This document shows, piece by piece, positions 1-8,709 of a DNA stretch of 64,000 bases. The DNA is taken from contig CP031518.1 of NCBI GenBank assembly GCA_017161305.1, positions 1,116,001 to 1,180,000 on the forward strand, in the 5' to 3' direction. Under the pieces are notes generated by a model. That model was given only the letters and a program-made list of their open reading frames with translations, searched no databases and was not told the origin of the DNA. The translations under genes were made by a program, and so were the position numbers. The number at the start of each line of letters is the position of its first letter. The first letter of the stretch is position 1. The stretch comes from Treponema ruminis (lineage in GTDB: Bacteria > Spirochaetota > Spirochaetia > Treponematales > Treponemataceae).

Positions 1-674
1 TTTGTAAGTTGATATTCCAAATCTGTTTCTTCATAGTAAAGGAAAATATTTTCATCAAAACGTGCATGGTTATTATTTCGTAAGAAAAGGTCAGCACCTG
101 TTATATAACCAACAGGTCCAAAATGCTTTGTAAATTTTTTGTGTGAAATAACTTCTTTCAACTTTCTTCTTAATACATAATGTCTGAACGCAGCTTTATA
201 TGTACCAATAAGAAGTTTTTGTCTGTCGAAAATAAATTCTTTTGCAGAAGCAAATTCTCCACAAGCCGAACCATAGGATGAAACTATATTTCCATTTATA
301 TCAGTCAAGTTTGTTCCTAAAGCTCCGATATTTTCTCTTTCTCCATTATCTTCAAAATAGTCAAAGAAAATTTTTACGGAATTATTAAGAAGTAGTGTGT
401 CACTATTCAGATAGAAAATGTATTTACCTTTCGCAACTTCAAGACCTCGGTTATTCGCTGTACCAAAACCTAGATTTGCGTTGTTTTCAATAAGGATAAC
501 GTGAGGAAAGTCTGCTTTCAACATTTCGATAGATCCGTCAATAGATCCGTTGTCACTTACGATTATTTCGAAATCAATGTTTTTGGTTTGCTCGTAAATT
601 GATTTGAGACAATCGGAAAGAAGTTTTTTGGTATTGTAATTTACGATTATGATAGAAACGTCAATTTGTGACAT
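1..674 (-). CDS. Glycosyltransferase family 2 (3' part outside window)
   Basis: The visible 224 codons read a GT-A fold glycosyltransferase. The N-terminus has the typical beta-strand and nucleotide-binding start VSIIIVNYNT, followed by a DNGS element and, near residue 90, a YFLNSD stretch that corresponds to the metal-binding DXD region. Such enzymes transfer a sugar from a nucleotide-sugar donor to a growing surface glycan at the cytoplasmic face of the membrane. The ATG at 674 is followed directly by this conserved start, so I take it as the initiation codon; no strong ribosome-binding site precedes it. The gene follows the GT4 gene on the same strand after 52 nt and is the last visible member of the wzi-flippase-GT4-GT2 operon. 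No stop codon is reached, so the C-terminus lies left of the window. Donor and acceptor sugars cannot be told from the sequence. Confidence 0.88.
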   Translation of the reverse strand, partial: MSQIDVSIIIVNYNTKKLLSDCLKSIYEQTKNIDFEIIVSDNGSIDGSIEMLKADFPHVILIENNANLGFGTANNRGLEVAKGKYIFYLNSDTLLLNNSVKIFFDYFEDNGERENIGALGTNLTDINGNIVSSYGSACGEFASAKEFIFDRQKLLIGTYKAAFRHYVLRRKLKEVISHKKFTKHFGPVGYITGADLFLRNNNHARFDENIFLYYEETDLEYQLT

Positions 675-726
675 TCCTATACTATAACGTCTCTTATCAT
701 GGTTTTCAATAATTAAAATTGGACCA

Positions 727-1947
727 CTAAATCCAGTTTTTAAAACATTCCTTGCAAACAATTTTTTTCATTAAAAAAGATTGATAAAATTCATCGCGTT
801 CTTCAATAGCTGAATCTGTTTTGTCTGTTCCCGAAATAATACGGTTCAGTTTTTCCGTCAGCTTTTTTTTGATTAATTCTTCGTTCTGTTCATTCTGTTT
901 ACTTTCTGGAAGAATATACCCAAAAGTTTCAGATGGTATTAAATCTCTTGCTGCTCCAACATCTGTAAGAATGAGATAGTCCATGAAAGCAGCTGCTTCG
1001 AGTGATGCTATTCCAAAACTTTCCCAACGAGACGGCAAAACAAAAACTTTTGCTCTGTCATAATAATTATCAAGAACTTTTTTATCTTTTATATTGCCTG
1101 TGAAAATAATTTTATCATTTAGATCTGGTCGCTTTGCAAAAAAATTGTTTATATAAGTTTCAAAATCTTGTTCTTGTTTTTCAATAGGTCCAATCAGATA
1201 TACTTTCCAATCTTTTAAGTCAACATTTTCCATTGAAGACAAAAGAAGCTCTGTATTTTTTTGATGAGAGCCAAAACGGGCAACAGAGATTATTAGGTTT
1301 TCTTTTTTGTTTTCATAAACTGGAAGAGTTTCCAGACCATTTGGAACCTTATGGACATTAAGGTGTGAAAAAAATGGATCTGATTTCAGTAAAGAATATG
1401 TTTCTTCCGTTTCTGTGGAAAGAAAATCAATTTTTCTGTAGATTTTTTTGTATGCAAAAGATTTTAATCTTGCTTTTAGACCGCCACAACGATGCATATC
1501 CGAGATTTTTCGCTCAAGATTAGTTTTATTTGCGTCCATTTTAAGCCATATTTTTGCCTTTTTATTGAAAAGTTTTATAAAGAACGCAAGTACAACTGTA
1601 TTATCATTATTATGGAAAAGAATATAATGTGAATTAGATTTTCTGTTTTTCCAAATATAATTTATGAAAGGCTTTATAAAAATACGCCAGTTCTTAAAAT
1701 CTTCAAAAGGATAAGGAATATAATCCGGTTGCTCTTTGCATCTTGTGGGAGAATTAATTCTACTAATTAAGCCATAATTATCTATATCTCGAATCTTTGT
1801 ACTTGATTCTGTATCTGCATCCATAAAGACAATTTCATACGGAAGTTGATATTCTTGTGAAAGATATTTGGGAAAAAGTCCAGGATCTTTCTTTAAGTGA
1901 ACATCCAGAAACGATTTCCATGGAAGTAATTCTACAATTTTAGGCAT
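727..1947 (-). CDS. Glycosyltransferase family 4 (GT-B, group 1)
   Basis: This 406-residue protein has the C-terminal nucleotide-sugar binding half of a GT4 enzyme. The segment SRWESFGIASLEAAAF carries the E-x7-E motif, and ENLIISVARFG begins the second Rossmann domain. Mid-protein residues (KVPNGLETLP) resemble the usual interdomain N-G motif. The N-terminal half is divergent and lysine/asparagine-rich, as is common for polysaccharide-cluster enzymes. It would add one sugar to a lipid-linked surface glycan. Its start overlaps the end of the flippase gene by 8 nt, so the two are translationally coupled. I cannot tell the linkage or substrate. Confidence 0.87.
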   Translation of the reverse strand: MPKIVELLPWKSFLDVHLKKDPGLFPKYLSQEYQLPYEIVFMDADTESSTKIRDIDNYGLISRINSPTRCKEQPDYIPYPFEDFKNWRIFIKPFINYIWKNRKSNSHYILFHNNDNTVVLAFFIKLFNKKAKIWLKMDANKTNLERKISDMHRCGGLKARLKSFAYKKIYRKIDFLSTETEETYSLLKSDPFFSHLNVHKVPNGLETLPVYENKKENLIISVARFGSHQKNTELLLSSMENVDLKDWKVYLIGPIEKQEQDFETYINNFFAKRPDLNDKIIFTGNIKDKKVLDNYYDRAKVFVLPSRWESFGIASLEAAAFMDYLILTDVGAARDLIPSETFGYILPESKQNEQNEELIKKKLTEKLNRIISGTDKTDSAIEERDEFYQSFLMKKIVCKECFKNWI

Positions 1948-3400
1948 TGCGCTTTCCTCCGTAGATTTTTTCCAGTAGTTTTTTTAGGGTGTCACAGAAA
2001 TAATAATTTTTAAGCAGTAAAAGTATCGTCGCATAGGAAAAAATGCCAGTAACAAAACCTGTTATAATTCTTATAATTATAGAGACACTTATTCTTGTAG
2101 AAAAGTATACGCAGATTCCCATTATAAAGGTTGCAAAAATAATTTGAATAAAATTTGACCATATTCTCTTATTCCTAAAATAAGTGGCAAGAAAAAAAGC
2201 CTGAAATAGCGTTACAGAACTTTCAGCTATTACTGTTCCTACAGCAGCCCCTGATGCTCCATATTTGGGAATAAGCAAAACATTACAAATAAGATTTATG
2301 CCTGCACCAATACAAACTGCAATAAGGGAAATTTTCTCTTTTCGCATGGCAGAAAGGGGACTTCCTAAAAGACTTGCCGTTGAGATAATGAAAATTATTG
2401 GCGTTATTATCCTCATAGGTTCAAGCGCATTTATAAAATTTCCGCCAGAAAACAAAAGTAAGACTGGTTCTGCAAGAAGAAATAATCCGACGCATATTGG
2501 AATGCTTATCATCCAAAATATTGAAATTGATTTTTCAATAAGGGAGGAAAAAGCTGAAAACTGTTCTTTTTCTGCATGATAGGAAAGACGTGGTAGAAGA
2601 ATTGCGGAAACAGCTGTCAGCATTCCAATAACCATTTTTACAATTTTTGTTGCTGCCGAGTAATAACCGACTTCGGTATCGGTCGTAAGGAAACCAAGCA
2701 TTGTTGTATCTAAAACTGTATAAATATTTGTAACAAGCGTCATACCAAAAAAAATAAAAATAGGTTTTAGATGCTTTTTTATTTCCAATCTGCATTTCTG
2801 AAAAATAGTAATATAATTTCTACTATTAATAAAATTACAAATATTAGAACCTACTGCAGAAAAAATTCCAAAAGCTGCATACCAATATAAATCTTCTGGT
2901 GTATGGACAAAAACAAAAAGAAATATAAGACTTAATAATTGAAAAATAATTGAGCGTATGGTTATATATTTAAATTCCTCCGTTGCTGTATATAGCCAGT
3001 CCATTCCAAATATTGTAAAAAGTATTTTTGTGCTGCAAATAAGGAGCAGTACAATATAGTCTGAAAATTTTGGAACAGTGAAAATAAGAAAAAAGAAAAA
3101 AATATACGAAATACAGGTTGAAAATAGATTGATACAAAGAATTTCTCTTGAAAATTGTGACAATTTTGCTTGGTCTTCCCTGATTTTTGCTGCTTCTCGT
3201 GCGGCATAGCTATTAGTTCCCAATAGACCAATTGTTACGAAAAATGCAACAACGGAATTTGCAAAATTGATTTTCCCAATGCCATCAGGATTTAATATTC
3301 TTGATGCATATGGAAAAGTAATCAATGGAAAAGCGAGGTTCATAAATGCTTTTATAAATGCGAAAAAGGCGTTCTTCTTTAATGACTTTTGATTACTCAT
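1940..3400 (-). CDS. Polysaccharide flippase, Wzx/RfbX family
   Basis: This is a 486-residue integral membrane protein with about 12-14 hydrophobic helices and the MOP-superfamily signature near the N-terminus (FPLITFPYASRILNPDGIG), typical of Wzx O-antigen or teichoic-acid flippases. It would move undecaprenyl-linked glycan units from the cytoplasmic to the periplasmic side of the inner membrane. It sits 3 nt downstream of the Wzi-like gene and overlaps the GT4 gene, so assembly, export and surface attachment functions share an operon. The length matches the family. Which glycan is transported is unknown. Confidence 0.9.
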   Translation of the reverse strand: MSNQKSLKKNAFFAFIKAFMNLAFPLITFPYASRILNPDGIGKINFANSVVAFFVTIGLLGTNSYAAREAAKIREDQAKLSQFSREILCINLFSTCISYIFFFFLIFTVPKFSDYIVLLLICSTKILFTIFGMDWLYTATEEFKYITIRSIIFQLLSLIFLFVFVHTPEDLYWYAAFGIFSAVGSNICNFINSRNYITIFQKCRLEIKKHLKPIFIFFGMTLVTNIYTVLDTTMLGFLTTDTEVGYYSAATKIVKMVIGMLTAVSAILLPRLSYHAEKEQFSAFSSLIEKSISIFWMISIPICVGLFLLAEPVLLLFSGGNFINALEPMRIITPIIFIISTASLLGSPLSAMRKEKISLIAVCIGAGINLICNVLLIPKYGASGAAVGTVIAESSVTLFQAFFLATYFRNKRIWSNFIQIIFATFIMGICVYFSTRISVSIIIRIITGFVTGIFSYATILLLLKNYYFCDTLKKLLEKIYGGKRNA

Positions 3401-3403
3401 AGC

Positions 3404-5098
3404 TTAAAAATTATATTTTGTAGATATGCATACAGAAAATCCTGCGACATTGCTTGTATTATATAGCTGTCGTGCCATAAAAACTCTTGTAAGGCTTGTA
3501 TTGATAAAAAGACTTTTTGTTACATATTGTGTCAGATTAATACCATAGGAACGAAAAACTTTAAACCGTCCATAATAATCCTTATTTACAGTGGATGTCT
3601 TTGAATCTGACGATGCATCCGTATCTACAGCCTTATTATAAATGTAATTGTTGTCTGGACAATATCTATGATAGAACAGCATTACATTACCATGCGGGTG
3701 ATAAAGTTTATATCCTAAGAACTGACAGTTTCCCATGCTTCCGCTACCGGCTCCTAGAATCTGCCCCTTGTTTGTGTATCCTTGAGATATGCGTCCGTGA
3801 CTATAATAACCTGTATAGCACCATTGCAACTGAAAATCCTGTGACATTTCAAAATTATTCCATTCTGCAATAATTTCTCCTTTGAGCCAGTCAAGAGGGA
3901 GTGGTGTTGCCTGCTTTAAGCCAACTGAGTAAATTGCCGTGTGGAATGGATTTGCAAGTTTATCTGATGTAAAATCATCAATACCAAGTTCTCCCCAAAC
4001 TTCAAAACCTACTTTTGGAAACTTCCAGTTAGCAAATATTGCAACTTTCTGATCTTCATCCTCATGATTTCCAACTTGACTTCCATTTGAGTGTGACAAC
4101 GTAAACAGACGACCGATATACTTGAGGTTATGACTTGCAAAATCAGTTATAAAAATGCGGTTTAAGCCAACTGTTAGCCCTGGAACAAAAGAAGGAGCAA
4201 AAGATGCACTCATTGCTGTAAGCAGGCGGTAATCATTATCAGGATTGTTATCAAAATAATCTGATTCTGTAAGGCGTCCCAGCCACAAGCGGCCTTCAAT
4301 ATCGCCTATATACCAGCCAAAGTGGGGCATAAAGATGGAAGTTTTTCGTAATCCTGCATCAATTTTGGGATATGTTGCTGCATTGTTGCTACCAAGCATT
4401 GGGTTCAGCCAAGCCGAACCAAGCCATGGCGACTGGAAACCTGCACCAAAGGTGAGTGTATGCCAGCTCCAGCGGACTTCCGAGTCTCCCCAGTCAAATG
4501 TTTTTATGCTTGAATCTCCAAACCGCTGCGGAGCATCAATTCCGCTTTGATAATAGCCATAAGGACTTGAAACAGCTGACGGCATCAAGTCAAATTCTTT
4601 ATTCTGAGAAAAACTTATCTCCGGCTTAAGTGTCACTTCAAATCCGTATCCCTCAAGCCTTGCACCCGCGGTGAAACTTGTGTTGTAACCTTTTCCCTGC
4701 CAGAGTGCTCCGTCGTTCTGACCGTATGGAGCTGCCGTGTTGTATGAATTATACCATTCCGGACCAAATGCCTTGAATTTTACTGATTTTTCAATTCCTC
4801 GGGTGAACCAGTTTTCTTCTGCTGATTCTGATTCCCAGAGAATGTATTTTGTGCCGAGATTGTTGCTTCTCCAGATATTTTCTTCTGAATCTGCAAGAGA
4901 ATTGCCTTCTTCGTCTTCGTTAAAATGCCATTCTGAGTCACTGAGCGTACGGTATCCGAGGGTAGGGCGTTCGACCACTCCTGTAAGCGAGAGAAAATCG
5001 TAGTATTCTTCTTCTGTTGATTTTAGTGCTTCCTGCGCAGAAAGTCGTGAGGCTAAAATTAATAAGACTAAAAAAGTCTTAAAGCCTGAATTTTGCAT
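3404..5098 (-). CDS. Wzi-like capsule assembly outer-membrane protein
   Basis: The 564-residue protein starts with a signal peptide (cleavage expected after residues SRLSAQ, about 21-22). It continues as alternating aromatic-rich strands typical of an outer-membrane beta-barrel, with a terminal strand ending in YNF. The middle part, with a MLGSNNAATYPKID stretch and an FMPHFGWYIGDIEGRLWLG stretch, resembles the Caps_assemb_Wzi family, whose E. coli member anchors capsule at the cell surface. It is the first gene of the minus-strand polysaccharide operon. A promoter fitting a leaderless transcript lies directly upstream (see 5105-5133). Family assignment is from recall of the pattern, not from a search. 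Confidence 0.8.
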   Translation of the reverse strand: MQNSGFKTFLVLLILASRLSAQEALKSTEEEYYDFLSLTGVVERPTLGYRTLSDSEWHFNEDEEGNSLADSEENIWRSNNLGTKYILWESESAEENWFTRGIEKSVKFKAFGPEWYNSYNTAAPYGQNDGALWQGKGYNTSFTAGARLEGYGFEVTLKPEISFSQNKEFDLMPSAVSSPYGYYQSGIDAPQRFGDSSIKTFDWGDSEVRWSWHTLTFGAGFQSPWLGSAWLNPMLGSNNAATYPKIDAGLRKTSIFMPHFGWYIGDIEGRLWLGRLTESDYFDNNPDNDYRLLTAMSASFAPSFVPGLTVGLNRIFITDFASHNLKYIGRLFTLSHSNGSQVGNHEDEDQKVAIFANWKFPKVGFEVWGELGIDDFTSDKLANPFHTAIYSVGLKQATPLPLDWLKGEIIAEWNNFEMSQDFQLQWCYTGYYSHGRISQGYTNKGQILGAGSGSMGNCQFLGYKLYHPHGNVMLFYHRYCPDNNYIYNKAVDTDASSDSKTSTVNKDYYGRFKVFRSYGINLTQYVTKSLFINTSLTRVFMARQLYNTSNVAGFSVCISTKYNF

Positions 5099-5104
5099 AT
5101 TTTC

Positions 5105-5133
5105 ATTCTATCAAATTGAGGAAAAATTGTCAC
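5105..5133 (-). promoter_or_regulatory. Promoter of the wzi polysaccharide operon
   Basis: On the minus strand a -35 GTGACA (5133-5128), a 17-nt spacer and a -10 TAGAAT (5110-5105) are followed after only 6 nt by the ATG of the wzi-like gene. The predicted transcription start falls on or next to the start codon, and no Shine-Dalgarno sequence is present. Confidence 0.65.
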
Positions 5134-5144
5134 TGTGATATAAT
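5116..5144 (+). promoter_or_regulatory. Promoter of the Lol-type permease operon
   Basis: A -35 TTGAGG (5116-5121), a 17-nt spacer and a -10 TATAAT (5139-5144) precede the ATG at 5151 by 6 nt. The -35 lies inside the spacer of the divergent wzi promoter, so the two promoters are interleaved and may exclude each other. Confidence 0.65.
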
Positions 5145-5150
5145 ATAATC

Positions 5151-6578
5151 ATGCTTCTATATCTTGCCTTCAAGAATATCATTTCCAAAAAAAGCTCTTT
5201 TGTCATCATCCTTTTTATCGCCTTTGCGGTCATGATGCTGGTTGTAACAAACGCAGTTTTTGACAGCACTGAGCAGGGCGTTCAGGAAACTTTTGTCTCA
5301 AGCTTTACCGGTGATATTGTCATCCGGCCTCAGTATAAATCTCCGCTTTCCCTTTTTGGAGACGAAACTCCTGTTACAGGCACACTTACCGAACTTCCAA
5401 ACCTTATTCCTTACAATGAAATTCACGATTATCTTGCTTCAAATCCCCTTATTTCAGATTTGGTTCCGCAGGTTTCCGGCATTTCCCAGCTTTCCAGCGA
5501 CAGCGAGGACACAAAATGCTATATGTTCGGTGTTCCTGCCGAAAAATATCTTCAGGTAATGAAATCCGTCAATATTATAGAAGGAAAGGCCTGGTCTGAC
5601 GGTGAAAAGGGCATCATGCTTTCTTCAAAATATGCCCAGAATATGAATGTTCGTGTCGGTGACACCCTGCAGTTTGCAATCAGCGAGGGCTTTTCTTCAC
5701 GAATCCGGGCCGTCCCCCTTACTGCGATTTATGATTATTCGGTCGAAAACTCAATCCTCGATAAAATCGTCCTAACCAATCCGGAGACTGTCCGCTCAAT
5801 CATGGACATGTCTGACTTGTCCGCTGCCGATAAAATCGAAATTTCTGATAGTGCTGAGGATATGCTGGCCGATTCTGATTTGGATGATCTTTTTTCCGAT
5901 GCAGAAGACAAAAGCGAAGTCGTGCATACTGATGAAATAAAAATTTCCCAGGAAGAAATTGACGCCCTTGAAAACAGCTACACTAATTCTTCCTCATGGA
6001 ATTTTCTTATCTGCCGGGTCCATGATCCCAAAAAGACTAACAAAATCATCAAGGCCCTCAACAAAACTTTCAAAGAAAAGGACTGGCCATGTGAGGCTGT
6101 AAATTGGCGTTCTTCTGCCGGCAGCACGGCCTTTTATCTTTTCATTCTCCGCCTTATCCTCAATATCGGTATTATAATCATTCTTGGTGCTGGCTTTATT
6201 GTCGTAAACAACACTCTGGTTATCAATGTCCTCGACCGCATCCGTGAAATCGGTACAATGAGGGCAATCGGTGCCAATAAGCGCTACATCACAAAGGAAT
6301 GCGCCGCAGAAACAATGATTATGGCCTTTGTTGCTGGAATCCTCGGCTGCATTCTCGGTTCTTTTGCATCTATGGTTGTTTCCGCTTCACATCTTACTTT
6401 CTCAAACACTTTTCTGATTCAGCTTTTTGGTGGTTCGGTCCTGCACACTTCGGTAAGATTGTCAAATCTGTGCAGTGCTTTCGGCCTTTCAATTTTCATC
6501 GGCCTCATCGCATGGATTTATCCTCTGATAAACGCTATCCGGGTTAATCCAGTTGAAGCCATGCAGGGGGTAAAATAA
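5151..6578 (+). CDS. ABC transporter permease, FtsX/LolC-E type
   Basis: The 475-residue protein has the FtsX/MacB layout: one N-terminal membrane helix (about residues 12-35), a large periplasmic domain, then three C-terminal helices. The last cytoplasmic loop carries the conserved REIGTMRAIGA coupling motif. These proteins work with a LolD-type ATPase to extract lipoproteins or other substrates from the inner membrane. An unusual acidic insertion (about residues 220-275, rich in D, E and S) lies in the periplasmic domain. Its stop overlaps the start of the second permease by 1 nt, and a LolA-like gene follows, which supports a lipoprotein-sorting role. Function is inferred from family and context. 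Confidence 0.85.
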   Translation: MLLYLAFKNIISKKSSFVIILFIAFAVMMLVVTNAVFDSTEQGVQETFVSSFTGDIVIRPQYKSPLSLFGDETPVTGTLTELPNLIPYNEIHDYLASNPLISDLVPQVSGISQLSSDSEDTKCYMFGVPAEKYLQVMKSVNIIEGKAWSDGEKGIMLSSKYAQNMNVRVGDTLQFAISEGFSSRIRAVPLTAIYDYSVENSILDKIVLTNPETVRSIMDMSDLSAADKIEISDSAEDMLADSDLDDLFSDAEDKSEVVHTDEIKISQEEIDALENSYTNSSSWNFLICRVHDPKKTNKIIKALNKTFKEKDWPCEAVNWRSSAGSTAFYLFILRLILNIGIIIILGAGFIVVNNTLVINVLDRIREIGTMRAIGANKRYITKECAAETMIMAFVAGILGCILGSFASMVVSASHLTFSNTFLIQLFGGSVLHTSVRLSNLCSAFGLSIFIGLIAWIYPLINAIRVNPVEAMQGVK

Positions 6579-7873
6579 TGTACCAGGCAAAAATAGCTCT
6601 ACGCTCCCTTATTTACCGTAAAAGTCAGTATGTCTCACTTTTCCTCGTCTGTATGTTCGGTGTGGCAATTTCTCTTGCGGCCATTGCAGTAAGCACGGGA
6701 ATGATCCGCTCCCTCAATCAGAAGGCCCGCATTTATTATGGCGGAGATTTTGCCCTGATGTGCGCCAAAGACGACGCCTGGCTTGATATTTACAATTATG
6801 AAGAAAATCTCCAGCTGGTAAAATCAGCTCTTCCAAAAAATGCAATCGTCTCTCCGCGATTTGAGCTTGACGGCCGCCGCGGTTCCTTCTATTTTGAAGG
6901 CGTTCAGGCTTTGCAGCAAACTTTCAAGGGAATCGAAATCAACAATGAAAAGGCACTTCTTTCAAGCCTGACTTTTGCAGAGGGTGGAGTAGAAAATGTT
7001 CTTTCTTCACCAGAGCAGGATAACTGGGTTTTTATTTCCCTACCGATTGCAAAAATGCTGGGTGCTCATGCAGGTGACGAAATTACCCTTCAGCTTGAGA
7101 CTCATGATAATATCCTCAATACAGTTCAAATTGAAATCAAGGGAATTTTCCAGGATTCAAGCGTTTTCGGCATGTACACTTCATATTTTGACTTTAATTT
7201 CCTGAAAACGGCCTACAATCGTCCTGCTGACTATGCCAACAGAATTTGCGTAAGCTTTAACGGCAAGAAAATTACTCCACAAAAGCTTCACGCATATTAT
7301 GATTCCCTTTCAAAAGTCCTGAACATGTATCAGTGGGTCGATGACAAAGATGATTATATCGATGCCGATTCATTTGAGACTGAAACCTGGGGCTTTATTC
7401 CCCTCAGTGCCAATCTCAATGACGTTGAGATTATGGAACTTGCCATGGATGCAATCATAACATTCATCGTCGTAATCCTCACGATAATCATCATTGCAGG
7501 AATCGGAAGCACTTACCGGGTTCTTATAATGAAGAGAATTACTGAAATCGGCATTTACATGGCTGTCGGCATGAAGAAGCGCTCGATTATTTTCACACTG
7601 CTGATTGAGTCCCTGCTTCTGCTTGTCACCGGCTGCCTTGCTGGAATCTTGCTTACAGGAATTTTCTGTTCCATTATCTCTCTCTTTGATTTTTCTTTCA
7701 TTCCTTCTTTTGACATGTTCCTCGAGAGAAGTAACCTTTGCCCCCGTCTTGATGTTATAAAAAGTGTGACGGTGATTGTATCGGTCATTCTGGCCACTTT
7801 GCTGGCTGTCTTGTACTCAACTGTCAAATCAATTAAAATCATGCCGGTACAGGCACTTGCAGTCACAGAATAA
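6578..7873 (+). CDS. ABC transporter permease, FtsX/LolC-E type (second subunit)
   Basis: The 431-residue protein repeats the layout of its upstream neighbour: an N-terminal helix (about 17-40), a periplasmic region, then three C-terminal helices starting near residue 290. A coupling loop reads RITEIGIYMAVGMKKR. The start ATG overlaps the previous stop (TAATG), so translation is coupled and the two probably form a heterodimer like LolC-LolE. The motif TEIG...AVGMK is the usual ATPase-contact element of FtsX-type permeases. A LolA-like periplasmic protein gene follows after 18 nt. Confidence 0.85.
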   Translation: MYQAKIALRSLIYRKSQYVSLFLVCMFGVAISLAAIAVSTGMIRSLNQKARIYYGGDFALMCAKDDAWLDIYNYEENLQLVKSALPKNAIVSPRFELDGRRGSFYFEGVQALQQTFKGIEINNEKALLSSLTFAEGGVENVLSSPEQDNWVFISLPIAKMLGAHAGDEITLQLETHDNILNTVQIEIKGIFQDSSVFGMYTSYFDFNFLKTAYNRPADYANRICVSFNGKKITPQKLHAYYDSLSKVLNMYQWVDDKDDYIDADSFETETWGFIPLSANLNDVEIMELAMDAIITFIVVILTIIIIAGIGSTYRVLIMKRITEIGIYMAVGMKKRSIIFTLLIESLLLLVTGCLAGILLTGIFCSIISLFDFSFIPSFDMFLERSNLCPRLDVIKSVTVIVSVILATLLAVLYSTVKSIKIMPVQALAVTE

Positions 7874-7891
7874 TTTTTACTGGAGTAAAAT

Positions 7892-8701
7892 ATGAAACTT
7901 ACTTGCAATTTGAAAAAAACTTGGCTTTCTGTTTTTGCACTTGCTTCTCTTTCTTTTTCAGCAAATGCTCTTGAACCAAAGGCTGTCGCTGATCTTTTGA
8001 TGAAGGCTGAGAGTGCAACATCATTCTATGATACGGATTTCACGGCTTCCTATGAGGTCGTTCAGGAAAAACCGGGCGAGGGTAGAAGCAAAACAAACGC
8101 AACAATCTACCGCCGTGACACCGAAGCCAAATGGACTATCCTCATTACGGCTCCCCTCAAGGACAAGGGCAAGGGCTATCTTCAGACTGACTCTTCCATC
8201 TGGTTCTATGACCCGGCCGACCACCGCTTCACCTTCTCAAGCTCAAAGGATAAATTCCAGGGCACCAACGCAAACACATCAGATTTCGCGCCTCAAAGAT
8301 ATTCTTCTGATTACACTGCAGAAACGATTGAGGAAGTAAAACTCGGCAAACTCGACTGTCTCCTTTATACACTCAAAGCCAAAACCAAGAATGTCGATTA
8401 CCCTCAGATAAAACTCTGGATTTCCAAAAATGACGGTCTTACCCGCAAAAAGGAAGATTATTCCCTTTCCGGCCAAAAACTCCGTACAACTGCAATCCCT
8501 TCGTATCAGAAAGTAAACGGCAACGGAAAAACATACCAGATTCCTGTCAGCATGGTGATTCAGGACAATCTCAAGGGCAAGAAAATCGACGGAAAAATGG
8601 CTTATGAAAAGACAGTAATTTCAATCTCCAATGCGGTACTTGCCAAACAGGACGATGCCGTATACACTAAGCCGTATCTCGAATTGATGAGTGGCAAATA
8701 A
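7892..8701 (+). CDS. Outer-membrane lipoprotein-sorting protein (LolA/LolB fold)
   Basis: This 269-residue protein has a signal peptide ending near SFSANA (residue about 27). The body has the look of the YdjY/LolA-like 'outer membrane lipoprotein-sorting protein' family: LLMKAESAT near the start, then long strands such as SSIWFYDPADHRFTFSSS and PQIKLWISKNDGLTRKKEDY, which form the open half-barrel. It would carry lipoproteins or related amphiphiles across the periplasm. The start ATG has a GGAG site 7-8 nt upstream. It lies between two permeases and a beta-barrel gene, so the operon could encode a complete inner-to-outer-membrane route. Confidence 0.83.
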   Translation: MKLTCNLKKTWLSVFALASLSFSANALEPKAVADLLMKAESATSFYDTDFTASYEVVQEKPGEGRSKTNATIYRRDTEAKWTILITAPLKDKGKGYLQTDSSIWFYDPADHRFTFSSSKDKFQGTNANTSDFAPQRYSSDYTAETIEEVKLGKLDCLLYTLKAKTKNVDYPQIKLWISKNDGLTRKKEDYSLSGQKLRTTAIPSYQKVNGNGKTYQIPVSMVIQDNLKGKKIDGKMAYEKTVISISNAVLAKQDDAVYTKPYLELMSGK

Positions 8702-8709
8702 AAAACGTG

